Shown: positions 1-6,203 of the stretch, in pieces
Numbering within the stretch: the stretch's first letter is position 1
How the letters are laid out: each line of letters starts with the position of its first letter
Assembly: GCA_900756495.1 (NCBI GenBank)
Contig: CAAEKI010000095.1
Coordinates: forward strand, 1 to 9,451
DNA length: 9,451 nt
Direction: 5' to 3'
From: an uncultured Oscillospiraceae bacterium
Lineage (GTDB): Bacteria; Bacillota; Clostridia; Oscillospirales; Oscillospiraceae
Notes under the pieces: generated by a model
Database searches by the model: none
Seen by the model: only the letters and a program-made list of their open reading frames with translations
Told to the model about the DNA's origin: nothing
Translations under genes and position numbers: made by a program

Positions 1-172
1 CTCCAAGCCCCGCCAGGTGCTCATTGCCAAGGAACAGTGGCAGGAGATGCAGTTTAAGCAGGGGATGAACGAGCCCCCAGTGTCCGAGCCCGTCCCCGAG
101 GAGTTTCCCTATGAAGGTGACGCCTTTGCACAGGAGCGGGACAAGCCGCCCTTTGATATGGGAGAGGGTTGA
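1..172 (+). CDS. C-terminal end of an unrecognised protein (partial)
   Basis: An open frame enters from the left edge (first full codon at 2) and ends at TGA 170-172, giving the last 56 residues. It starts SKPRQVLIAKEQWQEM and ends KPPFDMGEG. The tail is rich in Pro and acidic residues (EPPVSEPVPEEF), as in a flexible C-terminus. I do not recognise the family and the N-terminal domains lie outside the window. The frame is believable because it ends one base before the start of the downstream GNAT gene, and its last codons carry that gene's ribosome site, a typical operon junction. No function is assigned. Confidence 0.6.
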   Translation, partial: SKPRQVLIAKEQWQEMQFKQGMNEPPVSEPVPEEFPYEGDAFAQERDKPPFDMGEG

Positions 173-173
173 T

Positions 174-575
174 ATGAGCAAAGTTCAGATTGTGACAGCA
201 GGCGAGCGGGAGAGCGAGCAGATCCACAAGGGACTGCAGGCTTATAATCGGAAATATTTTTCGGACGCGGCGGATCTCTCCTTTGCCGCAAAGGACGAGG
301 AGGGCAGGCTGCTGGGCGGCGTCGAGGCGTGGCGTGTGAGCGATTATGTCATGGTGGACGTGCTCTGGGTGGACGAGAGCCAGCGGGGAACCGGTGTAGG
401 CCGGACGCTGCTGGAGCAGGTTGAGCGCACCGCGCGGGAGCATGGAGCGTGCCGCATCACCCTCAATACCTTCCGGTTTCAGGCGCCCGGCTTCTATGAA
501 AAATTGGGCTATCATCAATTTGCCGAAATCCCCTGCGCCGACGGAAACCTGTGCTTCTTTCAGAAGGAGCTGTAG
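174..575 (+). CDS. GNAT family N-acetyltransferase (133 aa)
   Basis: Likely transfers an acetyl group from acetyl-CoA to an unknown amine; cytosolic. The acetyl-CoA pyrophosphate loop is visible at residues 70-80 (QRGTGVGRTLL), after the beta-4 strand VMVDVLWVDE (59-68). The C-terminal motif GFYEKLGY (106-113) is typical of the fold. At 133 aa it is a minimal single-domain GNAT. A start 63 bases upstream (111) is open in frame, but ATG 174 is preferred: it follows GGAGAGGG (161-168) by five bases and sits one base after the preceding stop, and the GNAT fold begins directly with MSKVQIVTAG. It is probably co-transcribed with the gene at 1-172. The substrate cannot be read from sequence. Confidence 0.9.
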   Translation: MSKVQIVTAGERESEQIHKGLQAYNRKYFSDAADLSFAAKDEEGRLLGGVEAWRVSDYVMVDVLWVDESQRGTGVGRTLLEQVERTAREHGACRITLNTFRFQAPGFYEKLGYHQFAEIPCADGNLCFFQKEL

Positions 576-577
576 GG

Positions 578-599
578 AAAACGGGCGGCGAACCGTTTT
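578..599 (+). terminator. Weak intrinsic terminator candidate after the GNAT gene
   Basis: AAAACGG (578-584) and CCGTTTT (593-599) form a 7-bp stem with an 8-base loop, beginning two bases after the stop codon. The right arm itself supplies the T-run. The stem has only three G/C pairs, so termination may be inefficient; the stronger hairpin at 631-668 lies just downstream. Confidence 0.35.
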
Positions 600-630
600 G
601 GGGCCGTACAGGCGACGCTTAAAACTTAAA

Positions 631-668
631 ACATGGCCGGCAGAGCTCTGCAGCTCTGCCGGCCATGT
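631..668. terminator. Perfect 17-bp hairpin, possible bidirectional terminator
   Basis: ACATGGCCGGCAGAGCT (631-647) is perfectly complementary to 652-668 around the loop CTGC. On the - strand the stem is followed by TTTAAGTTTT, a fair U-tract. On the + strand the following tract (TCGCTTCTTG) is poor. It could end transcription of the 1-575 operon and also stop - strand transcripts coming from the right. A repeated extragenic palindrome or a protein-binding site is an alternative. Confidence 0.5.
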
Positions 669-739
669 TCGCTTCTTGGACAGATGTGATTGCGCAAATG
701 TAAAAAAGCAGTACATATAACAGGGAAATGAATGGCTAA

Positions 740-865
740 TTCTTTGACCGCCAGGCAGTCAGGAGGCGGATCGGAGCTGGCATCAAGTTTGCATATCACC
801 AGACTGTGGTAGACAGCCCGTACGGAAAGGCCGGGACCAACCGCTGTAAGGAGGAAGAGCTATGA
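740..865 (+). pseudogene. C-terminal gene remnant without a start
   Basis: After an in-frame TAA (737-739) a 41-codon frame with no convincing start runs to TGA 863-865. It includes IKFAYHQTVVDSPYGKAG and ends CKEEEL. The composition is protein-like, with no low-complexity run. Its final codons hold a strong ribosome site (AAGGAGG, 848-854), and its stop overlaps the next ATG as ATGA. That geometry is typical of genuine coupled genes, so I infer this is the 3' end of a gene whose 5' part was lost. The family is not recognised. It might be chance. Confidence 0.35.
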
Positions 866-1059
866 AAAGAAAACTATATGCGGAAGAATTCGGACGGATT
901 CCCTGCAAGAGCATTGGTGCACAGGGCAGACAGGGCAGGAAGAATAGACATCCGCTGTCTCCTGCGGATCGCATGCCGCCGGAAAACGTCGGCCAATGCC
1001 AGCGTGGACGGGAATGTGAGGTGCAGGAACAGGAAGCGCATGCGCCGGAGACGTCATAA
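862..1059 (+). CDS. Small hypothetical ORF or 5' gene remnant (65 aa)
   Basis: ATG 862 has an excellent Shine-Dalgarno (AAGGAGG, 848-854) at 7-base spacing and overlaps the preceding stop by four bases. The product begins MKRKLYAEEFGRIPCKSIGA and becomes low in hydrophobic residues, rich in Arg, Gln and Glu, ending APETS. No domain is recognised. The first 15-20 codons look like a real N-terminus, while the rest could be out-of-frame sequence after a deletion or frameshift. Overlapping frames on both strands here are no more convincing. It is either a small protein or a broken gene. Confidence 0.3.
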   Translation: MKRKLYAEEFGRIPCKSIGAQGRQGRKNRHPLSPADRMPPENVGQCQRGRECEVQEQEAHAPETS

Positions 1060-1110
1060 GGGCGGCAGGAGCTGCAGAGCCGGCAGCGGAGAACGGCGGG
1101 GGCGGCGCGC

Positions 1111-1278
1111 TTAGGCCTTGTTTGAAAAAAGTCAACATGCCCGATCGGCAGGCCTTTTGACCGCTGGAGGGCGCAATTTTTCCTTGAAATCCGTCAGGAT
1201 TCCGGCGAAAAAAGTGCTTGCCAGCGGACCAAAATTCCTCGCCGCTGGGCACATCGCCAATTTTCAAACAAGCCCTAA
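1111..1278. repeat. 168-bp MITE-like long imperfect palindrome
   Basis: The ends are 18-bp inverted repeats with one mismatch: TTAGGCCTTGTTTGAAAA (1111-1128) and the complement of TTAGGGCTTGTTTGAAAA (1261-1278). Complementarity continues inward in nearly constant register. CCGCTGG (1161-1167) pairs with CCAGCGG (1221-1227), TTTT (1155-1158) with AAAA (1231-1234), TTTTT (1177-1181) with the A-run at 1208-1213, and AATCC (1188-1192) with GGATT (1197-1201) around the loop GTCA at the exact centre. A TA lies just inside each TTA/TAA end (1112-1113 and 1276-1277), as expected of elements that duplicate TA. It encodes no convincing protein. The most likely identity is a non-autonomous mobile element or hairpin-RNA repeat; the parent transposase is not in the window. 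Confidence 0.65.
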
Positions 1279-2147
1279 ACTCCGCCGATCTCCATCAGTC
1301 TCAAATGTTCCAGGGAAAAGCCGTTCCCGTCGTAGACCACGTCGGCGGTGACGGTGGCAAAATACTGGAGGGTCTCCAGGCCCTGGAGGCAGAGGCCGGC
1401 GCCGAAGACGCCGGTAAAGAAGCCGTCCTCATAGCGGTAAAAGGTGCGGCCCGTAAAAGAGAGGGCATAGTCCGCCACCGGGTTGGGATCCTGGTCTCCA
1501 AGGCGGTAGGAGGCATCTTCGCCGGGAACAGAGGCGGTGGCTATGCCGGCGGCGGCGTCAAAGCGGTACTCCACAGCCGCTGAGAGGAGTGCGTCAATCT
1601 CGCGTTCAGTCAGACTGTGGTCCGTCCAGCCTCCATCGGGCTGAGGCTCATAGATATGCAGCTCATAGACCAGGCTGCTGGCCCCGTTGGCGAGCAGGTA
1701 CTTGACGGCCAGTTCGCCGCTGCCGTCACCGTCAAAATCGTTCCACCACAACTCGGGCAGGGCGGGACTCTCCGCAGAGAGATAGACTTGATCAAAGGGG
1801 GACAGGCCGGTGCCCTGGCCAATCAGTATGCCGCAGGGCGCACCGTCCATCTCTCCGCCGTAGCCGTACAGAGAGAGCTCCTGCTCGGGCAGGGAGGCGA
1901 GCAGATAGATTCCGCCGCTGCCTGCAGAGATGTCCTCCGGCTCAGAACAGGCGGAAGGCAGATCCGAGAAGGAGATGTCTTCCCACCACAGGGGGCCGGA
2001 ATCCGGCTGCGGCGAGGGCATGGGAGAGACGGGGGCGGCCGGCGTCGACACGGCCGGAGGAGCAGGAGAGGCGCCCGCCGGCTGCTGTGGGCTGCAGGCC
2101 GAGAGTGGAAGAAGCAGAGCGGGGAGGAGCACGAATAATTTTTTCAC
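1275..2147 (-). CDS. Putative secreted lipoprotein with an EF-hand-like loop (290 aa)
   Basis: A predicted surface-anchored lipoprotein of unknown function. Residues 1-18 form a lipoprotein signal peptide: MKK, a Leu-rich core and the lipobox LSAC with Cys18 as lipidation site. Residues 19-50 are a Pro/Ala/Ser linker. The globular part contains DFDGDGSGELAVKY (137-150), a DxDxDG calcium-binding-type loop like those in FG-GAP/VCBS-like lipoproteins of Clostridia. No catalytic motif is seen. The start is GTG 2147, supported by GGAGGG (2155-2160) seven bases upstream, inside the end of the MATE gene whose stop lies only three bases before. Co-expression with the transporter is therefore likely. 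The stop codon TAG (1277-1275) lies inside the terminal repeat of the adjacent palindrome, so the last codons may have been altered by that insertion. Confidence 0.82.
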   Translation of the reverse strand: MKKLFVLLPALLLPLSACSPQQPAGASPAPPAVSTPAAPVSPMPSPQPDSGPLWWEDISFSDLPSACSEPEDISAGSGGIYLLASLPEQELSLYGYGGEMDGAPCGILIGQGTGLSPFDQVYLSAESPALPELWWNDFDGDGSGELAVKYLLANGASSLVYELHIYEPQPDGGWTDHSLTEREIDALLSAAVEYRFDAAAGIATASVPGEDASYRLGDQDPNPVADYALSFTGRTFYRYEDGFFTGVFGAGLCLQGLETLQYFATVTADVVYDGNGFSLEHLRLMEIGGV

Positions 2148-2150
2148 GCT

Positions 2151-3494
2151 CTAGCCCTCCAACGTAGAGATTGTGTCCCGCCGGATAACGCGGTAGAAGA
2201 GGAAGGATATCAGGCAGGAGACGGCCTCGGCGATCAAAAAGGAACTCCAGATTGCCCCTGGAAACGCCAGTCCGAGGATCAGAGCGGCCGGGAGGAGGAT
2301 GGCGGCCTGCCGCAGCAGAGAGATGACCAGGCTCTGCATCGGGCAGCCCAGGGCCTGAAAGGCGGAGCAGAGGATGATGGAGACTCCGGCAAAGACAAAA
2401 GAGAGAGAGACGGTACGCAGGGCTGGGATACCGTCCGTCAAGACGGCGGCGGGGGCGTCAAAGAGCTGCAGCAGAGGGCCGGGAATCAGAAGGAGCAGAA
2501 GGGTGCCGGCCGCCATGATGACCACGGCAATAACCAGTGCAAAGTGAATCAGGCCTTCGACCCGCCTCCGGCTGCCTGCGCCATAGTTAAAGCTGACAAC
2601 CGGAATGAGGCCGTTATTCAGACCATAGACCGGCATAAAAATAAAGGACTGGAGCTTGAAATAGGCGCCCAGAATAAAGACGCCGGTTTCAGAGGTCATA
2701 GCCAGAATTTTATTCATCCCCAGCGTCATAACGGTGGTGAGAGCCTGCATGGCGATAGCGGGCAGGCCGATGCGGTAGATTTCCCGGACGACCTCCATGC
2801 TCGGACGAAATCCGCGTACATGGAGGATCAAGACCTGATTTTTCCGAACCATGATGAGCCCCACAATCATTCCCGCAAACTGGCCGATGATGGTGGCGAG
2901 GGCGGCGCCGACTACCTCCAGCCTGGGAAACGGCCCGATCCCGAAAATCAGCATGGGATCCAAAATCAGATTGATGACGGCGCCCAGCCCCTGGATAATC
3001 ATGGGGCCAACCGCGTTGCCGGTGGCCTGGAGCACCCGCTCGCCTGCAAACTGCCAGCACATGCCGAAAGACCCCACTGTGACGATGGTCAGATAGTCCA
3101 GGCCATAGACGGCGGTAACAGGGTTGTCAGTAAAGAACCACATATAGCGGCGCAGCAGCGTAAGGCTGACGACGGAAAAAGCGGCCCAGGTTAGAAAATA
3201 GAGCAGATAGCCGTGCAGGGCCATGGCGTTGGCCTCTTCGGGACGCCCCTCACCCAGACGCCGGGACAGCAAACTGTTGACCCCGATTCCAGTGCCGACG
3301 CAGACGGCGATCATCAGCGTCTGCACCGGATAGACCAGAGACAGGGCCTCAAAGCCCGCGCCGCTGAGCTGAGCCACAAAGATACTGTCTACCAGATTGT
3401 ACAGGGCCTGAATGAGCATGGAGAGCATCATAGGCCAGGACATGTTCAGCAGCAGCCGGCGCACCGGCATGACCGCCATCTTATTCTCTCTCAA
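2151..3494 (-). CDS. MATE family efflux transporter (447 aa)
   Basis: A multidrug and toxin extrusion antiporter, expected to expel cationic drugs or metabolites with Na+ or H+ across the cytoplasmic membrane. Length and a 12-helix hydrophobic pattern fit the family. N-half hallmarks are ALYNLVDSIFVAQLSG (30-45) and the helix ending GIGVNSLLSRRLGEG (69-83). The matching loop of the C-half is VYGLNNGLIPVVSFNYGAG (289-307), showing the two-fold repeat. LDPMLIFGIGP (178-188) is common in NorM/MepA/DinF-like members. The listed start is TTG 3494, with GGAAGG ten bases upstream; ATG 3479 (442 aa) is an alternative with a weaker AGAGAG site. A hairpin terminator lies just before it and the lipoprotein gene just after. 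The transported substrate is unknown. Confidence 0.93.
   Translation of the reverse strand: MRENKMAVMPVRRLLLNMSWPMMLSMLIQALYNLVDSIFVAQLSGAGFEALSLVYPVQTLMIAVCVGTGIGVNSLLSRRLGEGRPEEANAMALHGYLLYFLTWAAFSVVSLTLLRRYMWFFTDNPVTAVYGLDYLTIVTVGSFGMCWQFAGERVLQATGNAVGPMIIQGLGAVINLILDPMLIFGIGPFPRLEVVGAALATIIGQFAGMIVGLIMVRKNQVLILHVRGFRPSMEVVREIYRIGLPAIAMQALTTVMTLGMNKILAMTSETGVFILGAYFKLQSFIFMPVYGLNNGLIPVVSFNYGAGSRRRVEGLIHFALVIAVVIMAAGTLLLLLIPGPLLQLFDAPAAVLTDGIPALRTVSLSFVFAGVSIILCSAFQALGCPMQSLVISLLRQAAILLPAALILGLAFPGAIWSSFLIAEAVSCLISFLFYRVIRRDTISTLEG
2155..2160 (-). promoter_or_regulatory. Ribosome site deciding the GTG start of the lipoprotein gene
   Basis: GGAGGG on the - strand overlaps the last sense codons of the MATE gene (LEG, then TAG) and sits seven bases before GTG 2147. 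It fixes the non-ATG start, since the signal peptide begins directly there, and implies translational coupling of the two genes. Confidence 0.7.
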
Positions 3495-3511
3495 TTGCAG
3501 TTCACCTTCCG

Positions 3512-3545
3512 TAAAACAGCGGGTTTCCAGCTGGAAACCCGCTGT
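3512..3545 (-). terminator. Intrinsic terminator/attenuator between GNAT and MATE genes
   Basis: ACAGCGGGTTTCCAG (3516-3530) is followed directly by its perfect complement (3531-3545), a 15-bp inverted repeat centred on CCAGCTGG; about 13 bp can pair around a 4-nt AGCT loop. In - strand sense it begins three bases after the GNAT stop (3549) and ends in TTTTAC, so it is a good Rho-independent terminator. Only 21 bases separate the stem from the MATE start, leaving no room for a normal promoter between them. MATE expression may therefore depend on read-through or on a promoter inside the GNAT gene. Confidence 0.75.
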
Positions 3546-3548
3546 CTG

Positions 3549-4112
3549 TTATCCAGTTCGTACATAGCGCAGATCCACGCAGGTGGTATCGGGGGGAAAG
3601 GGAATATCCTCATGGGTGCCGTCCCAGCGGAAGCCATGGCGCTCATAGAAGCGCCGGGCCCCCTCGTTCTCCCGCAGTACAAGCACATAGACGCTGGGAA
3701 AGCCGCTGTTCCTCAGGCGGCGGAGCATTTCCGCCATCAGAAGGGAGCCGTAGCCCTTGCCCGTCTCCTCCGGATGGGTATAAAAGGAGATGATCTCGCC
3801 CCAACCCTCATAGCCCTGGGTATGAAAAGTCAGCAGGCTGCTCTGCCGCGGGCTGGGCCCTGTCCGCGCAGGGCCATAATTACCGCAGGCTACAGGAGTG
3901 TCGCCTCTGTAAAGCAAAAGACCATGACAATGACCGGTGACGAAATCCTCCCGAAAGAAGGGGACCCAGTGGGTGTCTGTGATCTCGGCGGCCATATATT
4001 CGGCCGGCACCGCGTCCCGGTAGGTGGTCCGCCATCCCAGGGCGTGGATCAGAGACATAGCTGTAAAGTGTTCTTCCTTGCAAGCATCTACAAAGTGAAG
4101 CGCCTCGCTCAT
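3549..4112 (-). CDS. GNAT family N-acetyltransferase (187 aa)
   Basis: Predicted cytosolic acetyl-CoA-dependent N-acetyltransferase. The N-terminal signature ALGWRTTYRDAVPAEYM (24-40) is typical of the GNAT subgroup with W-R-x-A-Y-x-x-x-x-P-x-x-Y near the substrate site. The acetyl-CoA loop is EETGKGYGSLL (115-125) after the strand IISFYTHP (107-114). LVLRENEGARRFYERHGF (144-161) is the C-terminal motif. Length is normal. ATG 4112 overlaps the stop of the upstream HgdB-like gene (ATGA, 4109-4112), so translation is coupled. It is the last gene before the hairpin at 3512-3545. The substrate is unknown; its link with the activase operon is positional only. Confidence 0.9.
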   Translation of the reverse strand: MSEALHFVDACKEEHFTAMSLIHALGWRTTYRDAVPAEYMAAEITDTHWVPFFREDFVTGHCHGLLLYRGDTPVACGNYGPARTGPSPRQSSLLTFHTQGYEGWGEIISFYTHPEETGKGYGSLLMAEMLRRLRNSGFPSVYVLVLRENEGARRFYERHGFRWDGTHEDIPFPPDTTCVDLRYVRTG

Positions 4113-5437
4113 ACGGCTGCAGATTCCTCCCTGCCCGCCCCGGCAGGAGCCCGCCCGCCCTCGCCGCCCGCTCCCTGCTTGGCCAGGGCCCGGGCGTTGG
4201 CCAGCATCAGCTTGATGCGGTTTTCCTGGTTGATCTTGGTGGCTCCGGGGTCGTAGTCGATAGCCACAATGTTGGAGTAGGGGTAGTCGTCCTTCAGCTT
4301 ACGGATCATACCCTTGCCCACGATGTGGTTGGGGAGGCAGCCGAAGGGCTGGGTGCAGACGATATTGGGGGTGCCTGAGTGAATGAGCTCCAGCATTTCG
4401 GCGGTGAGAAGCCAGCCCTCGCCCATTTTGTTGCCCTCGCCCAGGTAGCCCTTGATGAGGCGGCGCAGATCCTCGAAGGTGCCGGGGGCCCGGAAGCCGC
4501 TGCGCTCCATGGCGGCAATCATGGCCCGCTGGCACTTCTCCACGTAGCCCTTGAGCAGCTGGCAGGCCTTTTTCTTGATCCATTTTCCGCCGTAGATCCC
4601 CACATCCACCTCACGGTTATAGATCTTGAAAATGATAAAGTCGGTGAGACCGGGCACGACCGGCTCCGCGCCCTCGGAGAGGAGAAAGCTCTCCAGATTG
4701 TTGTTGCCCAGCGGGGAGTATTTGATGTAGATCTCGCCCACCACGCCCACTCGGACCTTGGGTTCGCCGGATACGGGGACGGCCCTGAAGGCGGCGGCAA
4801 TCTTGTCGAAGTTGTTCACCATGCTCTTGTAGGAGAGGCCCTTGCCCTGGATCATCCCCTCCAAAAGGGAGGACTCGCACTGCTCAATGACGGCGTCGGT
4901 GTCGCCGGGGTTGACCTCGTAGGGCCGCACCTGGTTGGCAATCTGGACGATGAAGTCGCCGTACATGATGGCGAAAACCGCCTTGCGCAGCATGCCGAGG
5001 CCTAACTTGAAACCGGGATTGGGCTCCAGGCCGGAGAGATTCAGGGAAATAACAGGAATAAAGGAAAGCCCTGCCTTCTCCAGCGCCTTGCGCAGCAGGT
5101 GGATGTAGTTGGAGGCCCGGCAGCCGCCGCCCGTCTGGGTGATGAGGAGGGCCACCTTGTGCATATCATAGTTTCCGCTCTTCACCGCATCGATGAGTTG
5201 GCCGATGACCAGCAGGGCGGGATAGCAGGTGTCGTTGTGGACATATTTCAGGCCCTCGTCCACAATCCCCCGGTGGTTGGTGGTGAGCATCTCCATCTTG
5301 TAGCCCTCATTCTGGAGAATCCGGGCAATGAGATCGAAGTGTACTGGAAGCATGGTGGGAAAGAGGATGGTATACTCTTTCTTCATCTCCTCAGTAAAGA
5401 GGAGACGCCCGGTCTTATCATAAACTAACTCAGCCAT
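4109..5437 (-). CDS. HgdB-like protein, C-terminal partner of the CoA-activase protein (442 aa)
   Basis: It corresponds to the last third of the large clostridial CoA-activase/2-hydroxyacyl-CoA-dehydratase-like protein. Family hallmarks are YTILFPTMLPVHFDLIARIL (22-41), the Cys motif VHNDTCYPALLVIGQ (66-80, Cys71), LLITQTGGGCRASNY (97-111, Cys106) and NIVCTQPFGCLPNHI (358-372, Cys361 and Cys367). These cysteines are candidate Fe-S ligands. The tail 421-442 is Gly/Ala-rich and probably disordered. ATG 5437 is chosen over the longer frame from 5485: AAAGGA (5448-5453) lies ten bases upstream, the start is four bases after the preceding gene's stop, and the family sequence begins at MAELVYD. It likely works with the 980-aa protein as an ATP-dependent low-potential electron acceptor or reductase. 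The actual substrate is not known. Confidence 0.85.
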   Translation of the reverse strand: MAELVYDKTGRLLFTEEMKKEYTILFPTMLPVHFDLIARILQNEGYKMEMLTTNHRGIVDEGLKYVHNDTCYPALLVIGQLIDAVKSGNYDMHKVALLITQTGGGCRASNYIHLLRKALEKAGLSFIPVISLNLSGLEPNPGFKLGLGMLRKAVFAIMYGDFIVQIANQVRPYEVNPGDTDAVIEQCESSLLEGMIQGKGLSYKSMVNNFDKIAAAFRAVPVSGEPKVRVGVVGEIYIKYSPLGNNNLESFLLSEGAEPVVPGLTDFIIFKIYNREVDVGIYGGKWIKKKACQLLKGYVEKCQRAMIAAMERSGFRAPGTFEDLRRLIKGYLGEGNKMGEGWLLTAEMLELIHSGTPNIVCTQPFGCLPNHIVGKGMIRKLKDDYPYSNIVAIDYDPGATKINQENRIKLMLANARALAKQGAGGEGGRAPAGAGREESAAV

Positions 5438-5441
5438 AGGT

Positions 5442-6203
5442 CTATGTTCCTTTCGTCTGCATACGCCGTGCATACAGGTATCCAAAGGCGGGGGAAAACC
5501 CGGCCCTCAGCGCCACATGCTGGGAGATGATATGGCTTTCCGCCGTGCTGTACAGAGGGACGATGCCGCGGCGCAGAAGCTCGTCCTTCAAAAGGGCGGT
5601 CAGATTGGCCCCCAGCCCCTGGCCCTGATAGGCAGGCAGAACACGGATTCCGATTTGCCAGAGGTGGGCGCCGTCCCGGCTGGCTCCGGCCATGGCGATG
5701 GGAGAGCCGGATTTATCCAGAGCGGCCACCGCCAGCATATCGGGAGCAAAAGGGTTGAACGCCAAGGCCTCGCTCCAGGTATCCGCGTCCCTGAATTGCT
5801 CCAGGGCCTCCTGTTCATACCAGCATACCGGCCCCTGGGGGACGGCCTGGGCACAGGGGAGGACGGGCAGATAGAAATGCCGGGCGTCCCCTAATTCATA
5901 GCCAAAGGGAGCCAGGCCGGCCTCCAGCCGTCGAAAATTGCGGGGTAGAAAGAGCCACTCCGCCCGACAGGGCAGCAGATTTTCACGGATCCAGGACAGG
6001 AGGGAGGGGCGGCAGGAGGCGATCAGCTTGCCGTTCCATACGGCCAGCTCCAGAAAGGGCGTATCCGCGCAGTACATGCGCCGGCCCTTCCGGTCCTGCC
6101 ACAGGACGGCCTCATTGTCCGGACTGTCCAGCAGGGCGGGATCACATCCCAAATCCAGCGCCAGCTGCGCACGGGCTGCGGCCCAAACCGCCTTACTGTC
6201 CAT
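5442..6203 (-). CDS. Two-domain GNAT family N-acetyltransferase (253 aa)
   Basis: The C-terminal half (about 150-248) is a GNAT domain: strand HLWQIGIRVLP (180-190), acetyl-CoA loop YQGQGLGANLTALL (192-205) and HVALRAGFSPAFGYLYARR (229-247). The N-terminal half (1-120) starts VWAAARAQLALDLGCDPALL, a pattern I recall from a Firmicutes group of GNAT proteins with an extra N-terminal domain; it carries no loop motif of its own. The gene is wedged between the two CoA-activase parts. Its ATG (6203) overlaps the 980-aa gene by 11 bases and its stop precedes the HgdB-like start by four. Such packing suggests translation at a fixed ratio with both. It may modify one of the neighbours or a CoA-linked metabolite (inference), or be a passenger. 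Confidence 0.88.
   Translation of the reverse strand: MDSKAVWAAARAQLALDLGCDPALLDSPDNEAVLWQDRKGRRMYCADTPFLELAVWNGKLIASCRPSLLSWIRENLLPCRAEWLFLPRNFRRLEAGLAPFGYELGDARHFYLPVLPCAQAVPQGPVCWYEQEALEQFRDADTWSEALAFNPFAPDMLAVAALDKSGSPIAMAGASRDGAHLWQIGIRVLPAYQGQGLGANLTALLKDELLRRGIVPLYSTAESHIISQHVALRAGFSPAFGYLYARRMQTKGT

Noticed and set aside
690..718. Possible + strand promoter (TTGCGC and TATAAC)
   Set aside because: The spacer is 20 bases, the -35 is poor, and the only downstream frame is the start-less remnant.
889..905. GACGGATT shared between the 862-1059 ORF and the palindrome centre
   Set aside because: Eight matching bases without extended similarity are not evidence of a second, degraded copy of the element.
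860..1267. 135-codon - strand frame crossing the palindromic element, and the 77-codon + strand frame at 1118-1351
   Set aside because: Both run through the inverted repeat and owe their openness to its sequence; neither has a ribosome site or a plausible protein. The second also runs into the lipoprotein gene's C-terminus.
3485..3500. Near-repeat of TCTCTC..TCAATTGCAG also found at 9413-9430
   Set aside because: The shared exact core is only 10 bases beside simple CT sequence, one copy overlapping the MATE start and the other in an intergenic region. This is likely chance.
3213..4256. 347-codon + strand frame
   Set aside because: It spans antisense to the MATE start, the GNAT gene and the end of the HgdB-like gene. 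It crosses the terminator hairpin and has no recognisable domain.
5438..5485. Upstream extension of the HgdB-like gene (16 more residues)
   Set aside because: The extension overlaps the GNAT reading frame and reads MDTCMHGVCRRKEHRP, which does not resemble the family; ATG 5437 has a ribosome site and the right position.
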